DNA of 12,561 bases, from NCBI GenBank assembly GCA_018644785.1, contig JABGPV010000154.1:1-12561 (forward strand), read 5' to 3'. The stretch is from Deltaproteobacteria bacterium (GTDB taxonomy: Bacteria; Desulfobacterota; DSM-4660; Desulfatiglandales; Desulfatiglandaceae). The notes under the pieces are model-generated. The model had not been told where the DNA came from and did no database searches. It saw only the letters and a program-made list of their open reading frames with translations. The position numbers and the translations under genes are program-made. How positions within the stretch are numbered: position 1 is the first letter of the stretch; the number at the start of each line of letters is the position of its first letter. Positions 12,003-12,561 of this stretch are shown here, piece after piece.

Positions 12003-12561
12003 ATGGCTTACAATGCAGTAGAAATGGCGGACTGGCAGATTTCCGAAGCTGCCGAAAAAAACATGCCGACCCCTGATGAATGGCGGGATAAATTGGGCCT
12101 TAAGCCCGAAGAAATGCTTCCCATGGGAAGACTGGCCAAGTTGGATTTTCTGAAAATTATCGACCGCCTACAGGACAAACCCGATGGCAAGTACATCGAA
12201 GTTACGGCCATTACCCCCACGCCTCTGGGTGAAGGAAAAAGCACCACGTCCTGCGGTCTCATGGAAGGTTTGGGGATGCGCGGTGCTAACGTGGGCGGCG
12301 CACTCCGGCAACCCTCCGGCGGCCCCACCATGAACGTCAAGGGAACGGCTGCCGGCGGCGGCAACTCGCTCCTGATCCCCATGACCGAATTCTCCCTGGG
12401 ACTCACCGGCGACATCAACGACATCATGAACGCCCACAACCTGGCCATGGTGGCGCTGACCTCGCGCATGCAGCATGAAAGAAATTACAACGACGAACAA
12501 CTGGCCCGTTTAACCGGTATGCCGCGTTTGGACATCGACCCCACCCGCATCGAGTTGGGTT
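12003..12561 (+). CDS. fhs: Formate-tetrahydrofolate ligase, N-terminal part (cut by window end)
   Basis: The first 186 codons of formyl-THF synthetase, which makes 10-formyl-THF from formate, ATP and THF in C1 metabolism and the methyl branch of the Wood-Ljungdahl pathway. The start [14 protein letters not shown] is followed by [24 protein letters not shown]; the P-loop is at 71-81. The A-A-G-G-G block (116-120) and L-T-G-D-I (134-138) correspond to AAGGGY and FTGD of well-studied enzymes. The block that is normally R-E-P-S-L-G-P reads R-Q-P-S-G-G-P (102-108), and the neighbourhood MNVKGT replaces FGIKGG. This suggests a distinct FTHFS lineage rather than decay, since the frame is intact. 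The full protein would be expected to run about 370-400 residues beyond the window. Confidence 0.93.
   Translation, partial: MAYNAVEMADWQISEAAEKNMPTPDEWRDKLGLKPEEMLPMGRLAKLDFLKIIDRLQDKPDGKYIEVTAITPTPLGEGKSTTSCGLMEGLGMRGANVGGALRQPSGGPTMNVKGTAAGGGNSLLIPMTEFSLGLTGDINDIMNAHNLAMVALTSRMQHERNYNDEQLARLTGMPRLDIDPTRIELG

Noticed and set aside
1..12561. Mobile elements, CRISPR arrays, tRNA or rRNA genes
   Set aside because: No transposase or integrase frame, no regularly spaced short repeats, and no tRNA- or rRNA-like sequence were seen.

Overview
The window looks like a chromosomal segment of an anaerobic Desulfobacterota (delta-proteobacterial) genome. The indicators are a large exported multiheme c-type cytochrome, a sigma-54 enhancer-binding regulator with a cysteine-rich PAS domain beside it, a GEMM-I (c-di-GMP) riboswitch, and a formate-tetrahydrofolate ligase with a non-canonical nucleotide/folate-site signature. 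I infer this lineage from gene types and codon style, not from a database search. I see no mobile element, CRISPR array, tRNA or rRNA.

Left part (1-2380): the tail of a nitroreductase-like protein overlaps a patatin-like phospholipase gene, both on +. The patatin gene then runs tail-to-tail, with 38 bp of overlap, into a minus-strand sigma-54-dependent regulator (PAS - AAA+ - Fis-type HTH).

Centre (2381-5680): a 0.47 kb divergent intergenic region carries a stack of control elements pointing toward the cytochrome gene. In order these are a near-perfect -24/-12 sigma-54 promoter (2622-2637), a GEMM-I c-di-GMP riboswitch aptamer (about 2646-2745), an intrinsic terminator (2761-2798) and a strong ribosome binding site. 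The target encodes an 894-residue exported protein: signal peptide, two copies of a small beta-rich module, two Big2/Ig-like modules, then a ten-heme cytochrome region. Hemes 1-8 resemble the octaheme tetrathionate reductase (OTR) family, and two extra hemes follow at the C terminus. The layout implies that transcription initiation is gated by the adjacent PAS/sigma-54 activator, and that elongation is then gated by c-di-GMP. This is the most interesting part of the window.

Right-centre (5679-10647): seven closely spaced minus-strand genes look like one operon, read from a consensus -35/-10 pair at 10683-10709. In transcription order they encode a MurU-like sugar-1-phosphate nucleotidyltransferase, an AmgK-like sugar kinase, a 103-residue unknown protein with a CCHH cluster, a HIT-family protein, a membrane-anchored alpha/beta hydrolase, a 68-residue unknown protein, and a lipoprotein with a ZU5-like domain. 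Divergent from it (10740-11813) is a NagZ-like beta-N-acetylhexosaminidase. Kinase + nucleotidyltransferase + NagZ suggests an anomeric-kinase type peptidoglycan sugar recycling route. A 7-bp dyad lies inside the spacer of the operon promoter.

Right edge (12003-12561): the first 186 codons of formate-tetrahydrofolate ligase (C1/Wood-Ljungdahl metabolism), cut by the window end.
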